The notes: generated by a model not told the origin, from the letters alone. A stretch of DNA of 64,000 nt from Nocardia otitidiscaviarum NBRC 14405 (GCF_000308635.1 NZ_BAGD01000028.1:54365-118364); one strand, 5' to 3'. Shown: positions 9,385 through 19,116, counted from the stretch's first letter. Made by a program: numbers and translations.

Positions 9385-9589
9385 TACCGGACGATCGCAC
9401 GCGGGCGTGGAGGTGCGCACCTGAATTTCCCGGCGATGCGAACGGAGCCCACCTGCCGCCCCCGCCGCGGCAGGTGGGGCTCCGCTCTACGAAACAGCAT
9501 GCGGGCTGGTACTAGTCGGGTTCTAATGATCCGCTTGCGTTCGAACGCCAGCGGGGCGCTGCCGCGCATGGGCCGGGCCCGAACGCGCG

Positions 9590-9619
9590 AAACCCGCCCT
9601 CCGAGTGGAGGGCGGGTTT
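9590..9619 (-). terminator. Strong gltA terminator
   Basis: Perfect 13-bp stem AAACCCGCCCTCC / GGAGGGCGGGTTT with loop GAGT, 15 bp beyond the gltA stop codon. A/T runs flank the stem, so it could act in both directions. Confidence 0.85.
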
Positions 9620-9633
9620 CGGGGACGCCTGGG

Positions 9634-10947
9634 TCAGCGGCCGGTGATGTCCTGGTAGTCGCGTTCGCCGTAGCCGGTGTAGATCTGGCGGGGGCGGCCG
9701 ATCTTCAGGGGCTCGCTGTGCATTTCACGCCAGTGGGCGATCCAGCCGGGCAGGCGGCCCATGGCGAACAGCACGGTGAACATGCGGGTGGGGAAGCCCA
9801 TGGCCCGGTAGATGACGCCGGTGTAGAAGTCGACGTTCGGGTACAGGCGACGCTCGATGAAGTAGTCGTCGGTGAGCGCGGCTTCCTCGAGCGCCTTGGC
9901 GATGTCGAGCAGCTGGTCGTCGCCGCCGATCTTGGACAGGATCGAGTCGGCGGCCTTCTTGACCAGGGTCGCGCGCGGGTCGTAGTTGCGGTAGACGCGG
10001 TGCCCGAAGCCCATGAGCTTCACGCCGTCTTCCTTGTTCTTGACCTTGCGGACGAACTCCTTGACGTCGCCGCCCTGGGCCTTGATGTCGTCCAGCATCT
10101 CCAGCACGGCCTGATTGGCGCCGCCGTGCAGCGGACCCCAGAGCGCGTTGATGCCGCCGGAGACGGAGGTGAACAGGTTGGCGTCGGAGGAGCCGACCAG
10201 GCGCACGGTGGAGGTGGAGCAGTTCTGCTCGTGGTCCGCGTGCAGGATGAGCAGCATGTCCAGGGCCGCGGCGACCTCGGGGTCCACCTCGTACGGCTCG
10301 GCCGGGAAGCCGAAGGTCATCCGCAGGAAGTTCTCGACCAGCGACAGCGAGTTGTCCGGGTACAGGAACGGCTGGCCGACCGACTTCTTGTAGGCGTAGG
10401 CCGCGATGGTGGGCAGCTTGGCCAGCAGGCGGATGGTGGACAGCTCGACCTGCTCGGGATCGCGCGGGTCCAGGGAGTCCTGGTAGTACGCCGACAGCGC
10501 GTTGACCGCCGACGACAGCACCGGCATCGGGTGCGCGTTGCGCGGGAAGCCGTCGAAGAACCGCTTCAGGTCCTCGTGCAGCAGGGTGTGGCGGCGGATG
10601 CGGTCGGTGAAGTCGTCCAGCTGCGACTGGGTCGGCAGCTCGCCGTAGATGAGCAGGTAGCTCACCTCGATGAAGGTGGACTTCCCCGCGAGCTGCTCGA
10701 TCGGGTAACCGCGGTAGCGGAGGATGCCCGCCTCACCGTCGATGTAGGTGATCGCCGACTTGGTCGACGCGGTGTTCATGAAGCCGGGGTCGAAGGTGGT
10801 GTACCCGGTGCTGGCGAGCAGCTTGCCCAGGTCGATCCCGTCATTGCCCTCGGTCGCACTGGCGACGGTCATCGGGTACTCGCCACCGGGGTAGGACAGC
10901 ACCGGCTTGGCGTCGTCGTCGACGTTGATGATGTTCTCAGCGGGCAC
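9634..10947 (-). CDS. gltA: Citrate synthase (type I), main TCA-cycle enzyme
   Basis: 437 residues, like mycobacterial GltA2. It condenses acetyl-CoA and oxaloacetate to citrate. Visible hallmarks: NHis-type LHADHEQNCSTSTVR, substrate loop SGGINALWGPLHGGANQAVL, second histidine in MGFGHRVYRNYDPRA, and the catalytic Asp in NVDFYTGVIYRAMG. The GTG at 10947 gives the N-terminus VPAENIINVDDDAKP and has GAGAGG 7-8 nt upstream; an in-frame GTG further upstream is not supported. It is a single-gene unit ended by a 13-bp hairpin. A second citrate synthase lies at 13367. Confidence 0.97.
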   Translation of the reverse strand: MPAENIINVDDDAKPVLSYPGGEYPMTVASATEGNDGIDLGKLLASTGYTTFDPGFMNTASTKSAITYIDGEAGILRYRGYPIEQLAGKSTFIEVSYLLIYGELPTQSQLDDFTDRIRRHTLLHEDLKRFFDGFPRNAHPMPVLSSAVNALSAYYQDSLDPRDPEQVELSTIRLLAKLPTIAAYAYKKSVGQPFLYPDNSLSLVENFLRMTFGFPAEPYEVDPEVAAALDMLLILHADHEQNCSTSTVRLVGSSDANLFTSVSGGINALWGPLHGGANQAVLEMLDDIKAQGGDVKEFVRKVKNKEDGVKLMGFGHRVYRNYDPRATLVKKAADSILSKIGGDDQLLDIAKALEEAALTDDYFIERRLYPNVDFYTGVIYRAMGFPTRMFTVLFAMGRLPGWIAHWREMHSEPLKIGRPRQIYTGYGERDYQDITGR

Positions 10948-11142
10948 GGAAGGATCCCTCTCAGGCTTGTAACCGTCGGCATCGGTGCGGTCGGCACACG
11001 GTGCGCTTACCCTCAACGCTAGTCGCTGTCCGGAAGGCCCGACTAATGAGGGTCACCCTTGACTACCTCACAGTCACTTCGTCACGAGGTGAGGTTCGGT
11101 GCGGTCATGTGGTATCGGCATGGACCGCTCCCGCGACCGAGA

Positions 11143-12432
11143 TCATCCGTTTCGGGCCGGTAGGTCGGCATGTGTGCGGCTGACCCGGTAGCGCACGAAG
11201 ATCGGGAAGGCGATCGCCGAGATCACCATGCCGATCACCACGAGCAGACCGCCGCCCGCCGCGGCTACAGCGGTACCCACCGCGGCCGCCGCGAAACCAT
11301 GGGCAACATCACCGATTCGCGGTCCGCCCGCCACCACCACGATGAACACGCCCTGCAGGCGGCCGCGCATCTCGTCGGTGGCGACCTGCTGGAGCATGGT
11401 GGTGCGCAGGGCGGCGGAGAACATGTCGACCGCGCCGCCGAAGGCCAGGCAGGTCAAGGCGATCCACAGCCCGACCGTCATGCCGAGGCCGTGTCCGGTC
11501 GCGCCCACCGCGACGCCGAAGCCGACCATGGCCAGCCCCCACAGGACGATCAGCCAGATCACGGCCAGTCCTTGCCGGCGGATGCGCGACAGCCAGCCGG
11601 AGAACACGCCGCCGAGCACCGCGCCCACCGACATGGCCGCGAAGAGCAGACCCAAAGCCGTTCCGCCCGAGGGGGAGTCGCCGAAGCTGTGCTGCGCGAT
11701 CTCCGGGAACAGCGCGCGCGGCATCCCGAAGACCATGGCGACGATATCGACGGCGAAGGAGGCCAGCAGCACCTTCTGGGTGGCGAGGTAGCCGAAACCG
11801 TCCAGCACCTCCCGGATTCCGGCGCGGCGGGTCTCGCCGACGGGAGGGATGGGCGGCAGCTTCCACACCGCCCACACGGTGGCGAGCAGGGCGACGGCAT
11901 CCAGCAGATACAGCATGGCCAGCCCGGTGACCGGAATGAGCATGCCCGCCGACACCGGCCCGGCGATGGCCCCGAACTGCATGACCGTCATGGACAGCGA
12001 ATTCGCCGCGGGCAGTTGCTCGCCGGGCAGCAGTCGCGGATAGATGGCGGCGCGGGCGGGCTGGTTCACGGCGAAGAACGCCTGCTGCGCGGCGAACAGT
12101 CCGAGGATCAGCCACGGGTTGGTGTTCCCGGCGGCGGCCTGCGCCCAGAACGCCAGGGCGGTGAGGCCGGTGCCGGTGCTGGTGATGAGCAGCAGGGTGC
12201 GGCGGTCCATGGCGTCGGCGAGCGCGCCGCCCCACAGACCGAACCCGATGAGCGGGACCAGGCCGAACAGACCGGCGAGGCCGACGTAGGACGAACTCTG
12301 CGTGATGTCGTAGAGCTGCTTGGGGACCGCGACGACCGACAGTTGCGCGCCGATGACGGTGACGATGCCGGTGGTCCAGAGTCGACGGAAATCCGGATTC
12401 CGCAGCGGGGTGACGTCGGCGAGCAGCTTCAC
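11143..12432 (-). CDS. MFS transporter (Rv0876c-like, enterobactin-exporter-type family)
   Basis: About 429 residues with 12 hydrophobic segments. The conserved cytoplasmic loop after helix 2 is present (GGALADAMDRRTLLL), as is the second-half equivalent around SGWLSRIRRQGLAV. The N-terminal VTPLRNPDFRRLW is typical of MFS_3/EntS-like exporters. Probable ortholog of Rv0876c by position and similarity; substrate unknown. Start uncertain: GTG 12432 gives a normal N-terminus but has no strong ribosome binding site; a GTG at 12501 would place the nested inverted repeat at 12447-12492 inside the coding region. Lies downstream of pdxH on the same strand. Confidence 0.85.
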   Translation of the reverse strand: MKLLADVTPLRNPDFRRLWTTGIVTVIGAQLSVVAVPKQLYDITQSSSYVGLAGLFGLVPLIGFGLWGGALADAMDRRTLLLITSTGTGLTALAFWAQAAAGNTNPWLILGLFAAQQAFFAVNQPARAAIYPRLLPGEQLPAANSLSMTVMQFGAIAGPVSAGMLIPVTGLAMLYLLDAVALLATVWAVWKLPPIPPVGETRRAGIREVLDGFGYLATQKVLLASFAVDIVAMVFGMPRALFPEIAQHSFGDSPSGGTALGLLFAAMSVGAVLGGVFSGWLSRIRRQGLAVIWLIVLWGLAMVGFGVAVGATGHGLGMTVGLWIALTCLAFGGAVDMFSAALRTTMLQQVATDEMRGRLQGVFIVVVAGGPRIGDVAHGFAAAAVGTAVAAAGGGLLVVIGMVISAIAFPIFVRYRVSRTHADLPARNG

Positions 12433-12446
12433 CGCCAGGAGATTAA

Positions 12447-12492
12447 TGGGATGAATTGATCGGCGGCACCGGATTTCCGGTGATTCATCCCA
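12447..12492 (-). promoter_or_regulatory. Nested inverted repeat just upstream of the MFS gene
   Basis: Outer arms TGGGATGAAT (12447-12456) and ATTCATCCCA (12483-12492) are perfect 10-bp inverted repeats. Inside, CACCGGA-TT-TCCGGTG (12467-12482) is a perfect 7-bp stem that directly abuts the right outer arm. It lies 15-60 bp upstream of the likely MFS start, so it may be an operator, a leader hairpin or a pdxH terminator. Confidence 0.45.
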
Positions 12493-12540
12493 CCATTGCA
12501 CCCCTTGTGGCCGGTCGATTCACGGTATCCGCCGCTCCGC

Positions 12541-13266
12541 TCAGGGCTGGAGACGTTCCACCTTCATGGCCGCGACATCGGTGGCTCCGGGTTCCAGCGT
12601 GACCCGAATCCGGTTGTGCATGCGGCTGCGCCGCCCCTGCCAGAACTCCACCGTCTCCGGCCGAATCTGGAACCCGCCCCAGAACGGCGGCACCGGAATG
12701 TCGTCAACCCCGGTGAACCGCTCGGTCGTCTCGGCCATCCGCCGATCCAGCTCCGCCCGCGAACCGATGACCCGCGACTGCTCCGACGCCCATGCCCCCA
12801 GCCGCGACCCGCGCGGGCGCGACCGCCAGTACACCTCGGTGACCTCCGGCGACACCCGGTGCACCGGCCCGCGCACCGTCACCTGTCGGCTCAGGGCGGG
12901 CCACACCAGGGTGGCCGAGGCGTACGGCGTCGCGGTGAGCGCCAGCCCCTTGAGCGACTCGAAGTTCGTGTAGAAGGTCACACCCTCCGGCGAGAGCCCC
13001 TTACAGAGCACCGTGCGCGTCGCGGGCTTCGGTCCGCTCGGGGTCAGCTCCACGGTCGCCAGCACCATGGCGTTCGGATCGACCAGCCCGGCGTGGGTGG
13101 CCTCCTCGATCCAGGTGCGCAGCAATGGTTCCCAGCCGTCGGCCAGCCAGCTCTCGTCCAGGTCGGTTTCGCGGCCCGGATGATTGTCGCCGGCGTCCAC
13201 GCCGTACTCCACGCGCATGGCCGCGATATCCAGCGCGGACGTGACGGATTTCTCCAGGTCGGTCAT
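12541..13266 (-). CDS. pdxH: Pyridoxine/pyridoxamine 5'-phosphate oxidase
   Basis: 241 residues. This FMN enzyme makes pyridoxal 5'-phosphate from PNP or PMP. Family signatures are clear: NAMVLATVELTPSG, ATRTVLCKG, GVTFYTNFESLKG, YWRSRPRGSRLGAWAS (phosphate-binding region) and the C-terminal PFWGGFQIRPETVEFWQGRRSRMHNRIR. ATG at 13266 gives a standard N-terminus. It is divergent from citA across a 100-bp spacer and may be co-transcribed with the downstream MFS gene (108-bp gap). Confidence 0.96.
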   Translation of the reverse strand: MTDLEKSVTSALDIAAMRVEYGVDAGDNHPGRETDLDESWLADGWEPLLRTWIEEATHAGLVDPNAMVLATVELTPSGPKPATRTVLCKGLSPEGVTFYTNFESLKGLALTATPYASATLVWPALSRQVTVRGPVHRVSPEVTEVYWRSRPRGSRLGAWASEQSRVIGSRAELDRRMAETTERFTGVDDIPVPPFWGGFQIRPETVEFWQGRRSRMHNRIRVTLEPGATDVAAMKVERLQP

Positions 13267-13320
13267 GGGCCAGACGTTACTCCAGGGTAATGGTGGCGTT
13301 AAGGTCTAACTGATCGGCGA

Positions 13321-13343
13321 GGCCGCCCATCGATCGGGCGGCC
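13321..13343 (+). promoter_or_regulatory. Hairpin in the citA leader
   Basis: Perfect 8-bp stem GGCCGCCC / GGGCGGCC with a 7-nt loop ATCGATC, ending 7 nt before the citA Shine-Dalgarno sequence (AAGGAGAG, 13350-13357). A role in translation or mRNA stability is possible but unproven. Confidence 0.35.
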
Positions 13344-13366
13344 CGGTTTGCAAGGAGAGTCACAAC

Positions 13367-14509
13367 ATGACTGCCAGCGCTGCGGTTCCCAGTTCAGCAG
13401 TTCCGTCCGACTTCGTTAGCGGTCTCGAGGGCGTGGTGGCGTTCACCACCGATATCGCCGAGCCCGACAAGGACGGAGGTGCGCTGCGATACCGCGGCGT
13501 CGACATCGAGGACCTGGTCACCAACCGGGTCACCTTCGGTGATGTGTGGGCGCTGCTCGTGGACGGCGAATTCGGTCGCGGCCTGCCGCCCGCCGAACCC
13601 TTCCCGCTGCCCGTGCACACCGGCGACGTGCGCGTCGACGTGCAGGCCGGGCTCGCCATGCTGGCCCCGATCTGGGGCTATCAGCCGCTGCTCGACATCG
13701 ACAACGAGGAAGCCCGCGAGAACCTCGCCCGCGCCTCGGTGATGGCGCTGTCCTACGTGGCGCAGTCGGCGCGCGGCATCTACCAGCCCGCGGTGCCGCA
13801 GAAGCAGATCGACGAGTGCACCACGGTCACCGAGCGGTTCATGACCCGCTGGAAGGGCGACCCCGACCCCAAGCACACCGAGGCCATCGACGCCTACTGG
13901 GTCTCCGCCGCCGAGCACGGTATGAACGCCTCCACCTTCACCGCCCGCGTCATCGCCTCCACCGGCGCGGATGTCGCGGCCTCGCTGTCCGGTGCCATCG
14001 GGGCCATGTCCGGCCCGCTGCACGGCGGCGCGCCCGCGCGCGTGCTGCCCATGATCGAGGAGGTGGAGAAGACCGGCGACGCCCGCGCTCTGGTCAAGGG
14101 CATCCTCGACCGCAAGGAGAAGCTCATGGGCTTCGGACACCGCGTGTACCGCGCCGAGGACCCCCGCGCCCGCGTGCTGCGCGCCACCGCCGAGCGGCTG
14201 GGCGCCCCGCGCTACGAGGTGGCGGCCGCGCTGGAGCAGGCCGCGCTGGCCGAACTGCGCGAGCGCCGCCCCGACCGCGCCATCGAGACCAATGTGGAGT
14301 TCTGGGCCGCGGTCATCCTCGACTTCGCCGAGGTGCCCGCGCACATGATGCCCGCCATGTTCACCTGCGGCCGCACCGCGGGCTGGTGCGCGCACATCAT
14401 GGAGCAGAAGAAGCTGGGCAAGCTGGTGCGCCCCGCCGCCATATACACCGGCCCCGCGCCGCGCAAGCCGGAGACCGTGGCGGGCTGGGAGAACGTGATC
14501 CGCAAGTAG
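13367..14509 (+). CDS. citA: Citrate synthase 2
   Basis: 380 residues, the short citrate/2-methylcitrate synthase type. It has LRYRGVDIEDLV, a short substrate loop AIGAMSGPLHGGAPARVLPM, catalytic His in GFGHRVYRAEDPRARVLR, and the catalytic-Asp region NVEFWAAVILDFAEVP (Asp or Glu assignment needs an alignment). In M. tuberculosis CitA (Rv0889c) is the second citrate synthase near gltA2, and the present gene fits it; a methylcitrate activity cannot be excluded. ATG 13367 has AAGGAGAG 10 nt upstream. Ends in a 13-bp GNRA-loop hairpin. Confidence 0.93.
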   Translation: MTASAAVPSSAVPSDFVSGLEGVVAFTTDIAEPDKDGGALRYRGVDIEDLVTNRVTFGDVWALLVDGEFGRGLPPAEPFPLPVHTGDVRVDVQAGLAMLAPIWGYQPLLDIDNEEARENLARASVMALSYVAQSARGIYQPAVPQKQIDECTTVTERFMTRWKGDPDPKHTEAIDAYWVSAAEHGMNASTFTARVIASTGADVAASLSGAIGAMSGPLHGGAPARVLPMIEEVEKTGDARALVKGILDRKEKLMGFGHRVYRAEDPRARVLRATAERLGAPRYEVAAALEQAALAELRERRPDRAIETNVEFWAAVILDFAEVPAHMMPAMFTCGRTAGWCAHIMEQKKLGKLVRPAAIYTGPAPRKPETVAGWENVIRK

Positions 14510-14546
14510 GGCTCGCGCCTCTCGGCGGTTCTTCGAAGACAGGAAA

Positions 14547-14576
14547 GCGGCTCGCAACCGAAAGGTTGCGAGCCGC
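14547..14576 (+). terminator. citA terminator with GAAA tetraloop
   Basis: Perfect 13-bp stem GCGGCTCGCAACC / GGTTGCGAGCCGC closed by GAAA, 37 bp after the citA stop codon. A very stable rho-independent-like structure, without a strong T tract. Confidence 0.85.
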
Positions 14577-14622
14577 GGTCGTTTCCGGGCGGATCCCCCG
14601 GCCTACCGGATCGGCAAGGGGA

Positions 14623-15396
14623 TCAACCCTTCACCACGACCGTTTTCATGATCTTGTCAGCGAAGGTCTGGCGCTTCTCGTCCCACAGCGGCCACAGCCA
14701 GCCGATGTAGCAGGCGAAGGAATCCGCCGCGTGGCAGATCTTCCGGATGAACGCCGTGCCGAAGCCGATCGGCTGACCGGTGGTCTCCCCGACCAGACGG
14801 ATGCCGAGCATCTTCTTACCGGGCGTTTGTCCGGTGGTGCCCTCCTTGTAGACCAGGAACACCAGACCGGCGATGCCGACCACGAAGGCCAGCAGCATGA
14901 ACATGACGCCGACGCCGCTCAGGCCGCCGCCGGTGCACCGGCCGGTGGTGGTGGAACAGGTGATGCTCTCGGTACCGGCGACGCTCGCGATGACGTACAG
15001 CAGCGAGGCGGGCAGGCCGAAGATCAGGCCGTCGACGATGTAGGCGCCCGCACGGGAACCCCAGTCGGCGAGCGGAGCCTGCGGACCGTACGGCGCGTAG
15101 CCGCCGGGTGCGCCCGGAGCCGGGTAGCCGGGTTGCGGTGCGCCGTAACCGGGTTGGGGAGCGGCGTGCGCGGGCTGCTGTGGGTAGCCGGGGTTGGACT
15201 GCCCGTACTGCGGCTGCTGCGGGTAGCCCGGGTTGGACTGCCCGTACTGCGGCTGCTGCGGGTAGCCCGGGTTGGACTGCCCGTACTGCGGCTGCTGCGG
15301 GTAGCCCGGGTTCGACTGTCCGTACTGCGGCTGCTGTGGGTAGGGCTGCTGCCCGTAGCCGGGCTGTTGCGGGTACGGGTTGTTCGGGTAACTCAT
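14623..15396 (-). CDS. RDD-family membrane protein with Pro/Gln/Tyr-rich repeat head
   Basis: 257 residues. The first ~120 residues are cytoplasmic, disordered and repetitive, with QQPQYGQSNPGYP units; the rest is an RDD domain: ADWGSRAGAYIVDGLIFGLP (helix 1 with the Arg and Asp), helix 2 around VMFMLLAFVVGIAGLVFLVY, then KEGTTGQTPGKKMLGIRLV and a last hydrophobic segment. RDD proteins are of mixed or unknown function, some being transport related. The ATG at 15396 has AAGGAAAAG 5 nt upstream. It converges with citA. Confidence 0.9.
   Translation of the reverse strand: MSYPNNPYPQQPGYGQQPYPQQPQYGQSNPGYPQQPQYGQSNPGYPQQPQYGQSNPGYPQQPQYGQSNPGYPQQPAHAAPQPGYGAPQPGYPAPGAPGGYAPYGPQAPLADWGSRAGAYIVDGLIFGLPASLLYVIASVAGTESITCSTTTGRCTGGGLSGVGVMFMLLAFVVGIAGLVFLVYKEGTTGQTPGKKMLGIRLVGETTGQPIGFGTAFIRKICHAADSFACYIGWLWPLWDEKRQTFADKIMKTVVVKG
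15182..15337 (-). repeat. Four 39-bp tandem repeats within the RDD gene
   Basis: Four near-identical 39-bp units at 15182-15220, 15221-15259, 15260-15298 and 15299-15337. Each encodes 13 residues of the QQPQYGQSNPGYP type; the few differences are single bases. Because the unit is a multiple of three, copy-number change would keep the frame. Confidence 0.95.
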
Positions 15397-15619
15397 TCTT
15401 TTCCTTGCGGGGTTGGATATTTCGGCACGGACGGTAGCCGATCCGGTGCCCGCTGTGTGCCGGGCGGGCCGTTCGGGGTCCGGGCTCGCTACAGTCTGGT
15501 GCACTTCGGCTCTCGCGGCGCGCCGAGTTGACGACATCCGCCGCGAGCGACCGAGATCCCCGGCCGCGGGGTCGCCGCGACCGAAGATCGATATTGGGAT
15601 GCGCGTAGGAGGATCGACG

Positions 15620-15766
15620 GTGACGCCCGAGATGAGAACATCATGTGAGCGGTGTCACACCACAGGATTGAACCCCGAGGGCATCGCCTGGATCTGCTCC
15701 TACGAGTGCACCCTCTGCGCGAACTGCGGCGGCGAATTGGTGAATCGGCCGCGCCGCAGGGGCTGA
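15620..15766 (+). CDS. Shortened DUF1272-like zinc-ribbon protein
   Basis: 48 residues. The first part is a good DUF1272 match: RTSCERC, then a Pro/Glu linker, then WICSYECTLCANC. It then runs straight into GGELVNRPRRRG. As I remember DUF1272, CxxC of the second knuckle is followed by about ten residues and a further CPNCGGEL before that same C-terminus, so one segment with two Cys appears missing. The GTG at 15620 has AGGAGG at 15607-15612 (7-nt spacing) and is preferred; ATG 15632 is an alternative. Six Cys remain, enough for one or two metal sites. Function unknown. Confidence 0.7.
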   Translation: MTPEMRTSCERCHTTGLNPEGIAWICSYECTLCANCGGELVNRPRRRG

Positions 15767-15878
15767 CAGCGTCTGGGGCCTACGGCACCGTCGTGTTCCC
15801 GGTGCTGTATCCGGTGCCGGTCGCGATCACCCTCGCGCTGAATATCGCGGCCTGAGCTCAACGGGATGTAAATTCTCG

Positions 15879-15913
15879 ACCCGGCCGATTCGGCGACGCC
15901 GAATCGGCCGGGT
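15879..15913. terminator. 16-bp bidirectional terminator
   Basis: Perfect stem ACCCGGCCGATTCGGC / GCCGAATCGGCCGGGT with loop GAC. It lies between two convergent genes, the DUF1272-like gene and the hypothetical gene ending at 15935. TTT follows on the + strand, and an AT-rich AATTT follows on the - strand. Confidence 0.85.
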
Positions 15914-15934
15914 TTCGGTGTGTCTCGGGTGCGT

Positions 15935-16633
15935 TCAGAGTGCGCGCGAGGCCGCCCAGTCGACCGCCACCGATTCACCGCGATCGACGGTGAAGAAGGC
16001 GACCTCCAGCTGCCGTCCCAGATCGACGAGTTCGATGGCCGACAGCGGCACCGCGGCCACCACCCGCACCAACCATGGCGACGGCTCGTCCCAGGCGCGC
16101 AACTCCAGATCGAGGCGCAGCACCGGATCGTCGCGGCCCGCGTAGTCGGCGGCCACCGGTGTGGCGGCCAGGACGGTGGCCCGGGCCCGGCGGCCGTCGC
16201 TCAGGATCTTGGCGATATTCGTGCGGGTGGCCTCCTCCGGCGGCGGGGCGTACAGCACAACCCGGTCGTGGTCGCCCGGATCGACCCGGCAGGACACCAC
16301 ATCGCCCGGCTGCATCCATTCCAGATCGGATGCGCCGATCCGTTGCCGCACCCGCGTCTCGTACGGATGCCGATCCTCGAGCTGGACCCGGATCCAGAAT
16401 TCGTGCTCCGGCTCCGAGCGGCGCGCCCGCACACTCAGTACGGTCGCGGTTCCCGCGACGCCGCGCAGCAGCAGCTCGCGGCGAGCGGCATCGGACATGC
16501 CCGCATCCCGCCGGGGTAGCCCGCCCGAGCCGAATTGCGAGGACAGTCGGGTGAACAGGCCCGGACGCCGCCGGGGGCGGCCGGAATCGGCCGCGGCGGC
16601 GGTCTCCGAGCTGTCGTGTGCGGCCGTGTTCAT
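15935..16633 (-). CDS. Conserved hypothetical protein
   Basis: 232 residues, not recognised. After a disordered N-terminus (to about residue 60) come two similar beta-rich segments. The first contains GTATVLSVRARRSEPEHEFW and WMQPGDVVSCRVDPGDHDRV; the second contains RARATVLAATPVAADYAG and VRVVAAVPLSAIELVDLG, suggesting an internal duplication of a small beta-barrel-like fold. There is no signal peptide or membrane helix. ATG at 16633 is the best start. It is divergent from serC. Confidence 0.75.
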   Translation of the reverse strand: MNTAAHDSSETAAAADSGRPRRRPGLFTRLSSQFGSGGLPRRDAGMSDAARRELLLRGVAGTATVLSVRARRSEPEHEFWIRVQLEDRHPYETRVRQRIGASDLEWMQPGDVVSCRVDPGDHDRVVLYAPPPEEATRTNIAKILSDGRRARATVLAATPVAADYAGRDDPVLRLDLELRAWDEPSPWLVRVVAAVPLSAIELVDLGRQLEVAFFTVDRGESVAVDWAASRAL

Positions 16634-16641
16634 AGCCGTGA

Positions 16642-17892
<1,251 letters not shown>

Positions 17893-17908
17893 GCAGTAAA
17901 AATGTGGG

Positions 17909-17937
17909 CGGTTCGCGGATCTTGAATCCGCGAGCCG
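17909..17937 (+). terminator. serC terminator
   Basis: Stem CGGTTCGCGGAT / ATCCGCGAGCCG, 12 bp with one G-U pair, loop CTTGA, 16 bp after the serC stop codon. Confidence 0.75.
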
Positions 17938-17948
17938 TACCGAACGCT

Positions 17949-17969
17949 CTGTGACAGAATCGTTCACAG
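17949..17969 (+). promoter_or_regulatory. Inverted repeat upstream of sepH
   Basis: CTGTGA (17949-17954) and TCACAG (17964-17969) are perfect 6-bp inverted arms with a 9-bp spacer, 140 bp upstream of the sepH start. The half-sites resemble a CRP site, but CRP spacing is 6 bp, so another binder is more likely. Confidence 0.3.
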
Positions 17970-18108
17970 TAATGCGGCGCGGGAGTCTGTGAGCAGATTT
18001 CCGCGCCCGCGTGTCTCGACCCACGAATCTCGGAAGTGCACTACTGTTCCAGTATATGGGCGGTGTCGCGAGCCTGGCTGTGATCGAAGCAGCGATAAGG
18101 AGGTAACG

Positions 18109-19116
18109 GTGCGTGAACTTCGAGTGATCGGATTGACGCCCGATTCCACGCACATCGTGTGCATCGATACCGAAACCGGCCAGAAGTACCGGCTCGCCGC
18201 CGACGACAAACTGCGTGCCGCGGCGCGCGGAGACCTTGCCCGATTCGGCCAGATCGAGATCGAAACGGAAGCCACGATGCGTCCTCGCGATATCCAGGCC
18301 CGTATCCGAGCGGGTGCTTCGGTCGAACAGGTCACCGAAGAGTCCGGCATGCCCGCCAGCCGGGTGGAGCGTTTCGCCTATCCGGTCCTGTTGGAGCGGC
18401 AGCGGGCAGCCGAATTGGCGCAGAAGGCGCATCCGGTGCGCAATGACGGTCCGTCGGTGGAAACCCTCATCGAGATCGTGTCGGCGGCCTTCGCCGAGCG
18501 CGGCCACAATGTCGAGGTCGCCGAATGGGACGCCTGGAAGGACGAGAAGGGCTACTGGGTCGCACAATTGCAGTGGCAGGCCGGGCGTTCGGTCATCGCC
18601 GCGCATTGGCGCTACCAGCCCGACGCGCACGGCGGCTCGGTGGTGCCGCTGGACGATCCGGCCTCCGATCTGATCGATCCGGATTTCGGCCGTGCCCTGC
18701 GCGGTCTGGCCACCATCCTGCCGGATCAGAACGAACCGGTCGCCGAGCCCGCGCCCGCCCCGGCCCCCGCGGCGCGCGAACGCGTGGAGTTCGAAGCGCC
18801 CGCCGCGCCCCGCGTTTCCGACCAGCAGAGCCTGGACGGCTTCTACGAGCAGCGTCCGGCGGTGGGGGACGGCACCGTTCCGGCCGCCGCCCCGGCCGCT
18901 CCCGTCGCACCCACTCCGGCTCCGGCCGCGCCGGCCGCGCCGAAAGAACCGGCCGCCCCGGCACCTTCGGCTCCGGCCGCCGAGGCCAAGCCCGCCGAAC
19001 CGGCGGCCGCGCAGCCCGCGCCCAAGCAGAAGCAGAACCGCGCCAAGCGCGGCGGCAAGGCTCCCATGCCGTCGTGGGAGGACGTGCTCCTAGGCGTGCG
19101 CAGCTCGGGCCACTGA
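18109..19116 (+). CDS. sepH: SepH (DUF3071), FtsZ-regulating cell division protein
   Basis: 335 residues. The N-terminal DUF3071 domain begins RELRVIGLTPDSTHIVCIDTETGQKY, here shown only in part, and contains a helix-turn-helix-like stretch (RPRDIQARIRAGASVEQVTE) typical of SepH. The C-terminal third is Ala/Pro-rich and disordered, ending in a conserved basic stretch (AKRGGKAPMPSWEDVLLG). SepH from Streptomyces and mycobacteria binds FtsZ and helps Z-ring assembly. GTG 18109 has AAGGAGG at 18097-18103. Ortholog of Rv0883c, next to serC as in mycobacteria. Confidence 0.93.
   Translation: MRELRVIGLTPDSTHIVCIDTETGQKYRLAADDKLRAAARGDLARFGQIEIETEATMRPRDIQARIRAGASVEQVTEESGMPASRVERFAYPVLLERQRAAELAQKAHPVRNDGPSVETLIEIVSAAFAERGHNVEVAEWDAWKDEKGYWVAQLQWQAGRSVIAAHWRYQPDAHGGSVVPLDDPASDLIDPDFGRALRGLATILPDQNEPVAEPAPAPAPAARERVEFEAPAAPRVSDQQSLDGFYEQRPAVGDGTVPAAAPAAPVAPTPAPAAPAAPKEPAAPAPSAPAAEAKPAEPAAAQPAPKQKQNRAKRGGKAPMPSWEDVLLGVRSSGH

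Noticed and set aside
8239..11022. Very long open frames antisense to the acetyltransferase and gltA genes, and similar ones elsewhere (for example 16747-18630, 47206-50064)
   Set aside because: In DNA of this GC content antisense frames stay open by chance. Their translations are His/Arg/Gly/Gln-rich without domains, and the opposite strand carries clear conserved proteins.
15182..15337. Four regularly spaced 39-bp repeats that could suggest a CRISPR or satellite array
   Set aside because: Units are contiguous without spacers and encode an in-frame Pro/Gln/Tyr-rich peptide in the RDD protein.
17949..17969. CRP-like site upstream of sepH
   Set aside because: The half-sites TGTGA/TCACA are present but separated by 9 bp and not by 6 bp, so a CRP dimer would not fit.
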